Shown piece by piece: positions 1 to 8,941 of a stretch of 64,000 nucleotides of DNA. Position numbers and translations under genes: made by a program. Position 1 is the stretch's first letter; every line of letters begins with the position of its first letter. Source of the stretch: Lasioglossum baleicum (Eukaryota; Arthropoda; Insecta; Hymenoptera; Halictidae); NCBI RefSeq assembly GCF_051020765.1, contig NW_027469241.1:239774-303773 (forward strand), read 5' to 3'. The notes beneath the pieces are model-generated. The model ran no database searches. It saw nothing but the letters and a program-made list of their open reading frames with translations, and was not told the origin of the DNA.

Positions 1-1001
1 GAGATCTGGTTTTTTTTTGGGGTGTGCGAGCAGTAAATGTGTCGTTGCTTTGTTTTTTTTTTCTCTCTGTTAACCCCTCTCGCACACGCCACCGCCGATA
101 CGAAACAGGCAGTTTTTTTTATGTAAAAGAGTTGTAGCAGTTCTCGGGAGCTAATAAAAAGTTACTTTCGTTTCTCCCCGACAAGGGATAATTAGCGTGA
201 GAAATTTATTTCGAAACCCCGATCCCTCCCAAAGGTCAACCGACGCCCATAGCTCGTCCGAAGTTCCGGTGCTGCCACCGAGGATCGTCGTTCGTTTGTT
301 TTGTCTGTGTTTGTTATAGGGTATTCGTAAGGCGTGGTTGTCGCTTCGTGGTGAAGGCTCCGATTGTAAAGGACATCTCTTAGGGAGGAACGCTCTCTCA
401 CCTGTCGAGCCGCGGATCACGGGGGCGACGAAACCGTGTCGGTCCGGTCCATTTTAAGGGGGGGGGGAGTTGTGACGTTGCAACGTTTGCGACGTCCCTT
501 CTCCGTTTGTTTCGTGCATATTTTCGAGAGCGATAAAGGACCGGACCGCCCTCTAACGGGACACGTACCGAGACAGGATTCGAGAGCGCTCCTCTAAGAG
601 ATTCCGATATTATCGAGGACCTCCTAATGACATCTGTCGCGCGTGCCGAGAACGGCAAGTTTCAGGGCCGTATATGGAACGCGCAGAAGGAACCACCGAT
701 CGTCCGAATTGTCACGGGAAATGAACAATCGCCCCAAGGCCAGGAAGCTCCCGACGGAAAAGCGAATGGCCGTTTCGAGAAATTAGAGCTTGGTGCGAGG
801 ACACTCGGCAAGCAAACCGGAGGCGCCGCCAGGACAGCAGCCTTCGAACATCTCGTCCGATACGGACCAACGGAACACCCTGACGCCGTCTCGCCCCATC
901 AAGGGAGAGCTGCCCCGGGGTCGGTGCCCTCGTAGCCAAGAAGAGGAAGCCCCTCCGCTGGTCAAGTCGAGCGATAGGCTCCTTGACCAATTTCGTGATT
1001 G

Positions 1002-1753
1002 CCCGGGGCCCTAGGGCGCGAAGAGGGAACGCTTCTGTGCCGCCGAGTCACGCCGTGGAAACACGCCATAAGCAATTCGGGAAAACGGTCGAGTGGGGGG
1101 GAGCCGAGTTCGATCCGCTAGGCGGCCGAAAATCGATGGATCACTGTCGCGCTGGCTATCACGACGTTGAGACGTGTTTCCCTTCATTGTAATCGCGCCG
1201 CGAAATCGGAAGTTGCGAACCGAGTGTCCCGTTGAGAGGATTACGTGGCGTCGGCAAAGTTTCAACGAGCCCAGCTCTATCGGGAGCCGTTTATCCTCCG
1301 GAAAACGGAACAATAACGCCACGAGAAGCGGTAAGTCGCACTTGTGATCCATTCGGTATTTTCGTTGCGCGCCGGCTCGACCTTCGTCGTGCGAGGACGA
1401 ACGCTTCCCGTTCGGTCCTCGATAATTCGCTCGCATTCCTCTCGGAATGCTTTGAGATTGTTCGGGAATATTTCGGGAGAGTTTTCCTCTGTAAATTGCG
1501 TGCGGAAGAGTGTCTTCCGAGGAGTCGCGTTCGTGAAAGTAATTCAATTCGGTATCTTCGCGTTTCTCGAATCCTGTGTCTCCTGTCGAAACGCGTATTC
1601 TGTCCGTCGGCGTTCGATCGCGTAATCGATAACGTACGCGTCGGGGCGATTCACGTGCGGAAGTCATCGCGGCAGTCTCGCAGTTCGCCGGTCATCTGCG
1701 CCTCGCGTTTCCGAAGTTCGTTGCGAACGAAACGACGATAATTGTCAGCGGTA
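1002..1753 (+). repeat. Segment copy 1 inside LTR (young type)
   Basis: The segment starts attgcccggggccctagg and ends in aattgtcagcggt. It matches 5548-6296 of the next LTR nearly base for base. Confidence 0.75.
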
Positions 1754-2511
1754 TTGCCCGGGGCCCTAGGGCGCGAAGAGGGAACGCTCCTGTGCCGCAG
1801 AGTTACGCCGTGGAAACACGCCATAGGCAATTCGGAAAAGCGGTCGAGTGGGGGGAACCGAGTTCGATCCGCTAGATTGCCGAAAATCGATGGATCACTG
1901 TCGCGCTGGCTCTCGTTATCGCATGTCGTGCGTTCTGCACTCGCGTTGCGAACTAATTGTAACTTAGCGTCGGGAAACCGAGAAGTGCCCTTGGAGGTTT
2001 TCGTGGTGTCTAGGATGAAGTCCACCTACGCTCCGGCCGTGCCTCACGCTCTATCGAGAGCAGTTCCGAAAAAGGGCATCGAAAACGAGAAACGGTAAGC
2101 CGCTCTTGTGATCCAGTCGGTATTTCGTTGCGCGACGGCTCGACCTTCGTCGCGAGAGGACGAATGCTTCCCATTCCGTCCTCGATAATTCGCTCGCGTT
2201 CGTTTCGGGAATGCTTTGAGATTTCGAGATTATTTTGAGAGTTTTCGTCTCTAAATTACGTGCGAAAGAGTGTCCTAAGAGGAGTCGCGTTTCGTGAGAG
2301 TAAATCTTTTCGGTCTCTTCGTGTTTCTCGAATCCTGTGTCTCTCGCCGAACATCGTAGGGTTTTCGTCGGCGTTCGATCGCGTAATTGTTAGCGTACGC
2401 GTCGGGGCGAATCACGGGCGGAAGTCATCGCGACAGTCTCGCAGTTCGCCGGTCATCTGCGCCTCGCGTTTCCGAAGTTCGTTGCGAACGAAATCACGGT
2501 AATTGTCAGCG
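1754..2511 (+). repeat. Segment copy 2 inside LTR (diverged type)
   Basis: It has the same start and end motifs as the preceding 752 bp, but carries many substitutions and small indels. The divergence fits the old-type LTR of element A rather than a recent duplication of copy 1. Confidence 0.7.
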
Positions 2512-2641
2512 GTATCGTGCGAGCAAAATCGGTAAGACAACCGCGCGGCGAACGACCATCTTCTCGCTATCTTGTATGAAGAGCGCGGGCTCTCGGGTCG
2601 CGGTCACGTGGCCGCAGATTTTGTAATTTAACGACTGCTAC

Positions 2642-2647
2642 AATAAA
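2642..2647 (+). promoter_or_regulatory. Poly(A) signal AATAAA in LTR of element A
   Basis: The hexamer aataaa lies in a block (gacaataaatagctcgaga in the other copies) kept in all complete LTRs, about 390 bp before the LTR end. This is a plausible place for the end of R. The position is seen; the function is inferred. Confidence 0.5.
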
Positions 2648-3033
2648 TAGCTCGAGACCATATCGTAGTCGAATTACTCGATAACCTGTGAGATCCGTCC
2701 TGCCGAGAGGGCTGTCCTAGTCATCCCGTGTTCGAGCCATCTGGCCCAGTCGCGACGTCGTTTTCGATCCGCGTATCTCGAAGATTCGACTCTCGACCTC
2801 GGCTTCTCCGAGCTCGAGCCTTGTTCCGCGTTTCGTGTGGCATCCTTGCGGTGCCTGGCGCCCGAACCTTTCGTTTGTCGTGAGGAAATCGTCGAATCCT
2901 CGAGTCTCGTTTGTCTCGGGCGGACCGCGTGTACTCGGCTTGCACGCGGCCTGGTCTCAGCGCCTGCAAAGCCCGAAGTTGACCGGCTTCCGCGAGTCAA
3001 ACCGCTCGTCGGAAAAAGGTTAACGTGACAAAT

Positions 3034-3051
3034 TGGCGCCCGAACAGGGAC
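3034..3051 (+). promoter_or_regulatory. Primer-binding site, tRNA-Lys type, element A
   Basis: The 18 bases tggcgcccgaacagggac are the classic complement to the 3' end of a lysine tRNA. They begin 3 nt after the LTR end and prime minus-strand DNA synthesis in LTR elements. Confidence 0.9.
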
Positions 3052-3850
3052 CTCTCTCTCGAAAGGGTTTTCCCTGAACACGGAGAGAGGCACGGGTTGA
3101 CGAAAGACTCTCACAGGGCCGATCGCGGTTCGATCTTCCGGCACGCCGTGATCGCTCGAGCGGGATTATAAAAATCGACGGGAATTGCGAGACACAGGAT
3201 AAGCGATTAAGGGAAAATTAAAACGAAGCGCGAGATTGCTCTCACGAACATAGCGAACGGAGGCCACGGACAACCACGTTCCGTTGCTTTGCGTGCTTTC
3301 CGTGCGTTCTTCGTAAAAGAGGAAGATTCCGGCGAGCCAGCATGATAGTAGCGGTTGTGGTGTTGTATTGTTTGAGATTATCTAAGATGGTAGAATTGGT
3401 TATATTCAATTCAGGAAGTACGTCTTCCGGTTTCGGAAACATTTTCTCGGGAATTTCAAACGTTGGTGACCGTTGGTAATTTCAACCGAGTAATCGTTAC
3501 CCTGTTCCTCATCGGAAGGTCAGATTGATTTTGGAAATTTTTTTTTTCGGAGGTAATTCCGTTTGTGTTCGAACGGAAGCGCGATCGCTCTCCGAAATGG
3601 TAGCCGTATTGTTGGCATTCCGCGACTTCTGTATTGTATGGTACGAATCAAAGTCGCGAACGATAAATACCGCGTAGGTAAAATATTTACGGTTGACAAC
3701 GACGGTTTGGCCTTTCCAGTAACAGTTTTCGTACAGTAGCGAAACATTGGGGGGAAGGTAGCGCTCGGACGCCCGGCGTAAACACCGCGCGGTCGAGAGA
3801 CCTTGGGGTCGAGAAGTCTCGTAGTAACGTCTCGTTAGCGAAAACAAATT
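3052..3850 (+). other. Untranslated leader of element A
   Basis: This stretch aligns to the leader of element B (6837-7735). The alignment is close just after the primer-binding site (cgaaagggttttccctgaac), patchy in the middle, and clear again near 3765-3800 (cgcgcggtcgag). No coding region is supported. It contains T-rich runs near 3540 and no recognisable RNA gene. Confidence 0.7.
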
Positions 3851-4510
3851 CGAAATTCAGGCCGACATAACGGGTGTCGCAGAAATTGATAAGTCGACGC
3901 AGTCGGAGGAGGACGGGTCGAATAACAGCGCCTACGAAACGGACCCGGGGGTGGAGGACGATGGGTCCGGCCTAACAACCGACCCTGACCCCTCCTACCG
4001 ATCCAAACGTAGAGACCTTGCAAGTACCGACGGGACTAACACCCACGAAATTAAGAAGACCAGATACGGTAACGACGGAAAACGATCCTCCTCCGGACTA
4101 TTATTTCGGACCAACATCGGCGTACGAGGGCATGCGGAAATGGCGTGCGTTTTCGGCCACTTGGTCAATCCGGTGTTACGGCGCATTTCGTTGCGCATAC
4201 AATACCGCGTACCATACAATACTGCAAGCTTCGCTCGCGTTTTGAACTTCGGACGAGAACCGAGCCCGGCACGGGACCGCTATGCGAATCGAGACCCGCC
4301 AGTTGACCTTACGGTAACACCTCTCGGGGGGTGAAAAACGAAACGGTACGACCTCCGTCAGAAGGAGACACGCTTATTAGAGGGGGATTTCGTTCTTAGG
4401 CGGCAAAGCGTAGTAAATCCGCCGCACGAAAAACCGCGGCGGGAAAAGTGTCGTCGATCGGATACCAGTCGAGTGCCCCGGAGGGGAAGGACGTCGAAGG
4501 TAACTGTCAC
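3851..4510 (+). pseudogene. Fused gag-integrase remnant of element A
   Basis: Around 4018-4160 one frame reads QVPTG...AYEGMRKW, matching Gag residues about 47-86 of element B. Within about 40 bp the same frame continues as FRCAYNTAYHTILQASLAF, matching the end of the integrase core; it then stops. The next frame continues with VLNFGREPSPA and PVDLTVTPLGG, and near 4385 GDFVLRRQS matches the integrase C-terminus. Most of gag and everything from protease through the integrase catalytic residues is missing. The upstream gag part is frameshifted. It is a dead deletion derivative; whether the short fusion is ever translated is unknown. Confidence 0.8.
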
Positions 4511-4695
4511 CGATACCGCCGCAGAAGGTGACGACCGATTGCTAAACCCCGCTACCACCAAGGGGGGAGACAGGGTAGGAACCAGCGGAGCTGCCCGTCG
4601 ACCGCCTAACCCCGCTTCCGCCGCAGGAGAGGACGGCTGACCAGCCGACTCGCTATCGCCGCGAGAAGAACCGCCAAGCGACCCCCGACGAGGGC
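4511..4695 (+). other. 3' internal remnant of element A
   Basis: This GC-rich stretch lies between the integrase remnant and the next LTR. The corresponding part of element B is about 950 bp and carries ORF3; here only about 185 bp remain and no zinc knuckles are visible. The purine-rich motif gagaagaaccg at 4663 also occurs about 30 bp before the 3' LTR of element B, so it may be the polypurine tract. Confidence 0.55.
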
Positions 4696-5875
4696 AGTGA
4701 CGCTCAGGGTCTATCGTAGACCCTTGACGAGTACACCCTCGTGACCGGAATACACGAGCATTCGAGTCCCGTTTGCGAGAACTGAAAAGGTCAACTGACG
4801 CTCGCGCCTCTCGTCCGAAACCCAGACCGGGTCTGAACAATTTGATTTTTCGATTGCAGGAGTTGGGTATTTGTAGGGCGTGTTTGTCACTTCGTGGTGA
4901 AGGCTCCGTTTTGTAAAGGACATCTCTTAGGGAGGAACGCTCTCTCACCTGTCGAGCCGCGGATCACGGGGGCGACGAAACCGTGTCGGTCCGGTCCATT
5001 TTAAGGGGGGGGGGAGTTGTGACGTTGCAACCTTTGCGACGTCCCTTCTCCGTTAATTCCGCGCATATTTGAGAGCGATAAAGGACCGGACCGCCCTCTA
5101 ACGGGACACGTACCGAGACAGGATTCGAGAGCGCTCCTCTAAGAGATTCCGATATTATCGAGGACCTCCTAATGACATCTGTCGCGCGTGCCGAGAACGG
5201 CAAGTTTCAGGGCCGTATATGGAACGCGCAGAAGGAACCACCGATCGTCCGAATTGTCACGGGAAATGAACAATCGCCCCAAGGCCAGGAAGCTCCCGAC
5301 GGAAAAGCGAATGGCCGTTTCGAGAAATTAGAGCTTGGTGCGAGGACACTCGGCAAGCAAACCGGAGGCGCCGCCAGGACAGCAGCTTGCGAACATCTCG
5401 TCCGATACGGACCAACGGAACACCCTGACGCCGTCTCGCCCCATCAAGGGAGAGCTGCCCCGGGGTCGGTGCCCTCGTAGCCAAGAAGAGGAAGCCCCTC
5501 CGCTGGTCAAGTCGAGCGATAGGCTCCTTGACCAATTTCGTGATTGCCCGGGGCCCTAGGGCGCGAAGAGGGAACGCTCCTGTGCCGCCGAGTCACGCCG
5601 TGGAAACACGCCATAAGCAATTCGGGAAAACGGTCGAGTGGGGGGGAGCCGAGTTCGATCCGCTAGGCGGCCGAAAATCGATGGATCACTGTCGCGCTGG
5701 CTATCACGACGTTGAGACGTGTTTCCCTTCATTGTAATCGCGCCGCGAAATCGGAAGTTGCGAACCGAGTGTCCCGTTGAGAGGATTACGTGGCGTCGGC
5801 AAAGTTTCAACGAGCCCAGCTCTATCGGGAGCCGTTTATCCTCCGGAAAACGGAACAATAACGCCACGAGAAGCG

Positions 5876-5881
5876 GTAAGT
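5876..5881 (+). promoter_or_regulatory. Candidate splice donor in LTR
   Basis: The sequence agaagcg|gtaagtcg matches the eukaryotic donor consensus well. The same site is kept in all full LTR copies on the element strand (1331, 14420 and 22906 reading on the element strand). It could join to the acceptor-like site before ORF3 if transcription starts upstream of it. The start site is not known, so this is a weak call. Confidence 0.25.
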
Positions 5882-6426
5882 CGCACTTGTGATCCATTCG
5901 GTATTTTCGTTGCGCGCCGGCTCGACCTTCGTCGTGCGAGGACGAACGCTTCCCGTTCGGTCCTCGATAATTCGCTCGCATTCCTCTCGGAATGCTTTGA
6001 GATTGTTCGGGAATATTTCGGGAGAGTTTTCCTCTGTAAATTGCGTGCGGAAGAGTGTCTTCCGAGGAGTCGCGTTCGTGAAAGTAATTCAATTCGGTAT
6101 CTTCGCGTTTCTCGAATCCTGTGTCTCCTGTCGAAACGCGTATTCTGTCCGTCGGCGTTCGATCGCGTGATCGATAACGTACGCGTCGGGGCGATTCACG
6201 TGCGGAAGTCATCGCGGCAGTCTCGCAGTTCGCCGGTCATCTGCGCCTCGCGTTTCCGAAGTTCGTTGCGAACGAAACGACGATAATTGTCAGCGGTATC
6301 GTTGCGAGCGAAATCGGTAGGACAACCGCGCAGCGAACGGCCATCTTTTCGCTATCTTGTATGAAGAGCGCGGGCTCTCGGGTCGCGGCCACGTGGCCGC
6401 TGGTTTTGTAACTCAACGACTGCGAC

Positions 6427-6432
6427 AATAAA
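6427..6432 (+). promoter_or_regulatory. Poly(A) signal AATAAA in shared LTR
   Basis: Same conserved block (gacaataaatagctcgaga) as in the other LTRs. Here it would serve element A as 3' LTR; for element B it lies in the 5' LTR. Confidence 0.5.
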
Positions 6433-6818
6433 TAGCTCGAGACCATATCGTAGTCGAATTATTCGATTCCCTGTGAGATCCGTCCTGCCGAGAGGGCTGT
6501 CCTAGTCACCCCGTGTTCGAACCATCTGGCCTAGTCGCGACGTCATTTTCGATCCGCGTATCTCGAAGATTCGGCTCTCGACCTCGGCGTCTCCGAGCTC
6601 GAGCAGAGTTTTGCGTTTCGTGTGGCATCCTAGCGGTGCCTGGCGCCCGAACCTTTAGCTTTCGTGAGGAAATCGCCGAATCTTCGAGTCTCGTATTGTC
6701 TCGGGCGGACCGCGTGCACTCGGCTTGCCCGCGGCCTGGTCTCAGCGCCTGCAAGGCCCGAAGGTAACCGGCTTCCGCGGGTCTAACAGCTCGCCGGAAA
6801 AAGGTTAACGTGACAAAT

Positions 6819-6836
6819 TGGCGCCCGAACAGGGAC
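6819..6836 (+). promoter_or_regulatory. Primer-binding site, tRNA-Lys type, element B
   Basis: The 18-base sequence is identical to that of element A, three bases after the LTR end. Confidence 0.92.
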
Positions 6837-7735
6837 CTCTCTTTCGAAAGGGTTTTCCCTGAACACGGAGAGAGGCACGGGTTGACGAAAGACTCTCACA
6901 GGGCAGATCGCGTATCGACCTTCCGGCACGCCGTGATCACCCGCGCGGAATTAGGGGAATCGACGGGAACTGTGAGACACGGGTTCGGCGATTAGAGAAA
7001 ATTAAAGCAACGCACGAAAATTTCTCCGTATTCGTGAAATTACTCTCACGAACGTATCAAACGAAAGCCACGCACAACCACGTTCCGTCGCGTGACTTTC
7101 GAGGTTCCTCGCGATACGAGGACTTGTTGAGGCGAGCCAGCTCGACAAGAATTTTTTTTCTTAATTCTTGCCCACGTATTTCTTGTTAATTTATTTAATT
7201 TATTGAAATTTGTGCTTGTTGGAGTGTACGTCTTCGGTGTTTCCTTTTGTTCCCCGCCTGTAGAGGCAAATTCCCTCGTGTTCGTCGCGTAGTTAGTCTT
7301 TTTTTTTGTATTTTTTTTGTGTGCGAACGACTATCGACGCGTACAAAGCAAGGACGCGATACCCCCTGTAACGACCTTGCGAGATATTTGGGAATACGGG
7401 ACTTCAGCACTGAGTGAGGCGGTTAGATTTCGAAAACGAAAATATTTCGATTCTCAAGGACAGCGATTTCGGTTAGCAACCGCGATCTAGTCGAGCTCGA
7501 AGTCGAGTTTCGTATCGTAGCGAAGAATCCGAGCCGTGCCCGGACGTTCGGATAAACACTGCGCGGTCGAGGGTCCTTGAGTTCGACAGCTCCGGGTAAA
7601 GTTTCGGTAACGGTCGCGCGTGAAAAACAAGTCGAGACATCGCGTTCGAAAAACAGCTTCGGCGTTGCCGGCCACATTTCAAGATCTTTTGTCTCGCTCT
7701 CGAGTACGGTTCTCGTAAATAACTCTCAGGTAGCG
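6837..7735 (+). other. Untranslated leader of element B
   Basis: About 900 nt between the primer-binding site and the first in-frame ATG of gag. It contains A/T-rich runs near 7150-7200 and 7305-7320. No conserved protein frame or RNA gene is recognisable. It would hold any packaging signal or internal ribosome entry site, but none can be identified by eye. Confidence 0.7.
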
Positions 7736-8941
7736 ATGGCGGAGGGTAGTAGGACCTACGTTTCGAAGTGGCCGGAGGACGACAAATCGTACTACAGCGC
7801 GCACGGGAGTGAGGACGACGGGACTGTAATAAAACAGGACCCTGAGTCCCACCCCCCTGGTCCAACTATGCTGCAGGTACCGACGGGATGGAAACCATCC
7901 CCGACAGTACCGCGTCCAGCCGCAGTAACGACTTCAGTCCCTCCGGCCGACTCTGAGGGTAACAAGACGGCGTACGAGGTCATGCGGAAATGGGACCTTT
8001 CGTTTGAAGGGAAACCCGGGGAAGACCCGGAGGAATTTTTCAAGAGGCTCTCCGTTATGCGAAGAGCCTGTACCGTTCGCGATGACGACCTCCTACGCTG
8101 TCTTCCGATTTGTTTCACCGGTACCGCGGCGAAATGGTTTGACACCTGCCCTCCGATGTCCACCTGGGAGGAATTCGAGTACGAGTGGCACCAGAATTTC
8201 CGCGATCCCGACTACCAACAGCTGCTCGAGCACGACATTCTCGTTCGAAGGCAAGGACCCGAAGAACCGCTTCGCGATTTCCTCGCGAATATGCGTAGTA
8301 TGTTCGCGCGATTGAAGCGACCGTGGTCGGAACAAATGAAAATCGACCGCATTTTCTGGGGCGCGAGGGCAGAGTGCCGAGTCGGTATAGAAAAACGGAC
8401 GGTTACGTCAGTAGCGGAGCTCGCGACATTAATGCGCGAGGCGGAACGATTCGCGATGCCGCAAAGCGTCGATAAATATCTCGTGCACACGATTGCGAAT
8501 AAAGAATTCGCGTACGACCCGAAGAAATACGCGAAGGTGGCGGACGCGGAGCCGGAAAAGCCGAAGGAGTACGAAAGGGTGAACGCGGTAGTCGACGCGT
8601 CAGGAGGGGAACCGCGGTATCGTGCGGGCCCCTCTCGTCCGCGCGAACCCCCGATCGCCGAGCAACCGCGTCATAACCGACCGCCGTTCAACCGCTCGCG
8701 AGACGAGCCGCGCCGAACGCACCCGACCGCGACCGAGACCAGCCGAACTGTCACTTCGCCGGTCAGACAGCCGGCGGCTGACAGCACGTGCTGGAATTGT
8801 CACCGGCCAGGGCATAGATCGCGCCAATGTCCAGAGCCGCAAACTCGACATTGTTATCGTTGCGGGGAACCCGGGGTAACCGCGAGAGACTGCCGTCGTT
8901 GCCCTCCGCGGGCGGAAAACTACTACCGAAGCCGCTCGTAA
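7736..8941 (+). CDS. gag: Gag polyprotein of element B (capsid plus zinc knuckles), 401 aa
   Basis: Structural protein that would form the cytoplasmic particle and bind element RNA. The start is the first in-frame ATG (gcgATGg, reads MAEGSRTY); the open frame extends upstream to 7577 without an ATG. Residues about 84-200 (MRKWDLSFEG..., WEEFEYEWHQNF...) fit the retrotransposon Gag capsid family. An Arg/Pro-rich linker follows. Two nucleocapsid knuckles lie near the end: residues 352-365, CWNCHRPGHRSRQC (perfect CX2CX4HX4C), and 373-386, CYRCGEPGVTARDC, where the usual His is Val. A further CRRC follows. The last 115 nt overlap pol in the -1 frame. The element C copy appears identical in protein. 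Confidence 0.9.
   Translation: MAEGSRTYVSKWPEDDKSYYSAHGSEDDGTVIKQDPESHPPGPTMLQVPTGWKPSPTVPRPAAVTTSVPPADSEGNKTAYEVMRKWDLSFEGKPGEDPEEFFKRLSVMRRACTVRDDDLLRCLPICFTGTAAKWFDTCPPMSTWEEFEYEWHQNFRDPDYQQLLEHDILVRRQGPEEPLRDFLANMRSMFARLKRPWSEQMKIDRIFWGARAECRVGIEKRTVTSVAELATLMREAERFAMPQSVDKYLVHTIANKEFAYDPKKYAKVADAEPEKPKEYERVNAVVDASGGEPRYRAGPSRPREPPIAEQPRHNRPPFNRSRDEPRRTHPTATETSRTVTSPVRQPAADSTCWNCHRPGHRSRQCPEPQTRHCYRCGEPGVTARDCRRCPPRAENYYRSRS

Larger units (their letters stand above)
1..3030 (+). repeat. 5' LTR of element A, chimeric, with a duplicated ~752-bp segment
   Basis: The right end (...TGACA) lies 3 nt before the primer-binding site. Bases 1 to about 1745 match the young LTRs of elements B and C almost perfectly. 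From about 1754 the sequence restarts at the motif attgcccggggccctagg, first met near 1002, and continues to 3030 in a clearly diverged version. The LTR is therefore about 750 bp longer than the standard 2.27 kb. It reads as a young-type left part joined by unequal recombination to an old-type right part. A donor-like gtaagt is at 1331-1336. Open frames inside it have no recognisable domain. Confidence 0.8.
1..6815 (+). mobile_element. Element A: internally deleted Ty3/Gypsy LTR retrotransposon
   Basis: Order seen: LTR (1-3030), tRNA-Lys primer-binding site (3034-3051), leader, broken gag joined to the end of integrase (3851-4510), short 3' remnant, LTR (4696-6815). Compared with element B it lacks about 3.6 kb (most of gag, protease, reverse transcriptase, RNase H, most of integrase) and nearly all of ORF3. 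Its internal part is clearly diverged from B, so it belongs to an older sister subfamily. It shares its right LTR with element B, an arrangement usually produced by LTR-LTR recombination. It cannot encode its own enzymes. The window opens at the LTR start, so the left flank and any target-site duplication are not visible. Confidence 0.85.
4696..6815 (+). repeat. LTR shared by elements A (3') and B (5'), chimeric
   Basis: About 2,120 bp, ending TGACA three bases before a second primer-binding site. The first part (4696 to about 5070) is diverged from the young LTR and shorter than it. From about 5070 onwards it is nearly identical to the LTRs of element C. It therefore looks like an old-type left end recombined onto a young-type body. 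Its start is uncertain by a few bases because the only sister sequence there is diverged. Confidence 0.8.

Noticed and set aside
1011..1741. Overlapping 218-aa (-) and 169-aa (+) open frames in the LTR, repeated in other LTR copies
   Set aside because: They lie on both strands of the same non-coding LTR, have no recognisable domain, and persist only because the LTR copies are nearly identical. The diverged copy at 1754-2511 does not keep them intact.
1002..2511. Simple recent tandem duplication in the LTR
   Set aside because: The second copy is far more diverged from the first than the first is from other LTRs, and it matches the old-type sequence to its right, so a recombination junction explains it better.
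3034..3051. tRNA-Lys gene fragment
   Set aside because: The match covers only the 18-nt tRNA 3' end and sits three bases after an LTR, in all three elements: it is a primer-binding site.
7577..7735. Upstream extension of gag
   Set aside because: The extension opens with TTG and contains no ATG before 7736, which has a better start context.
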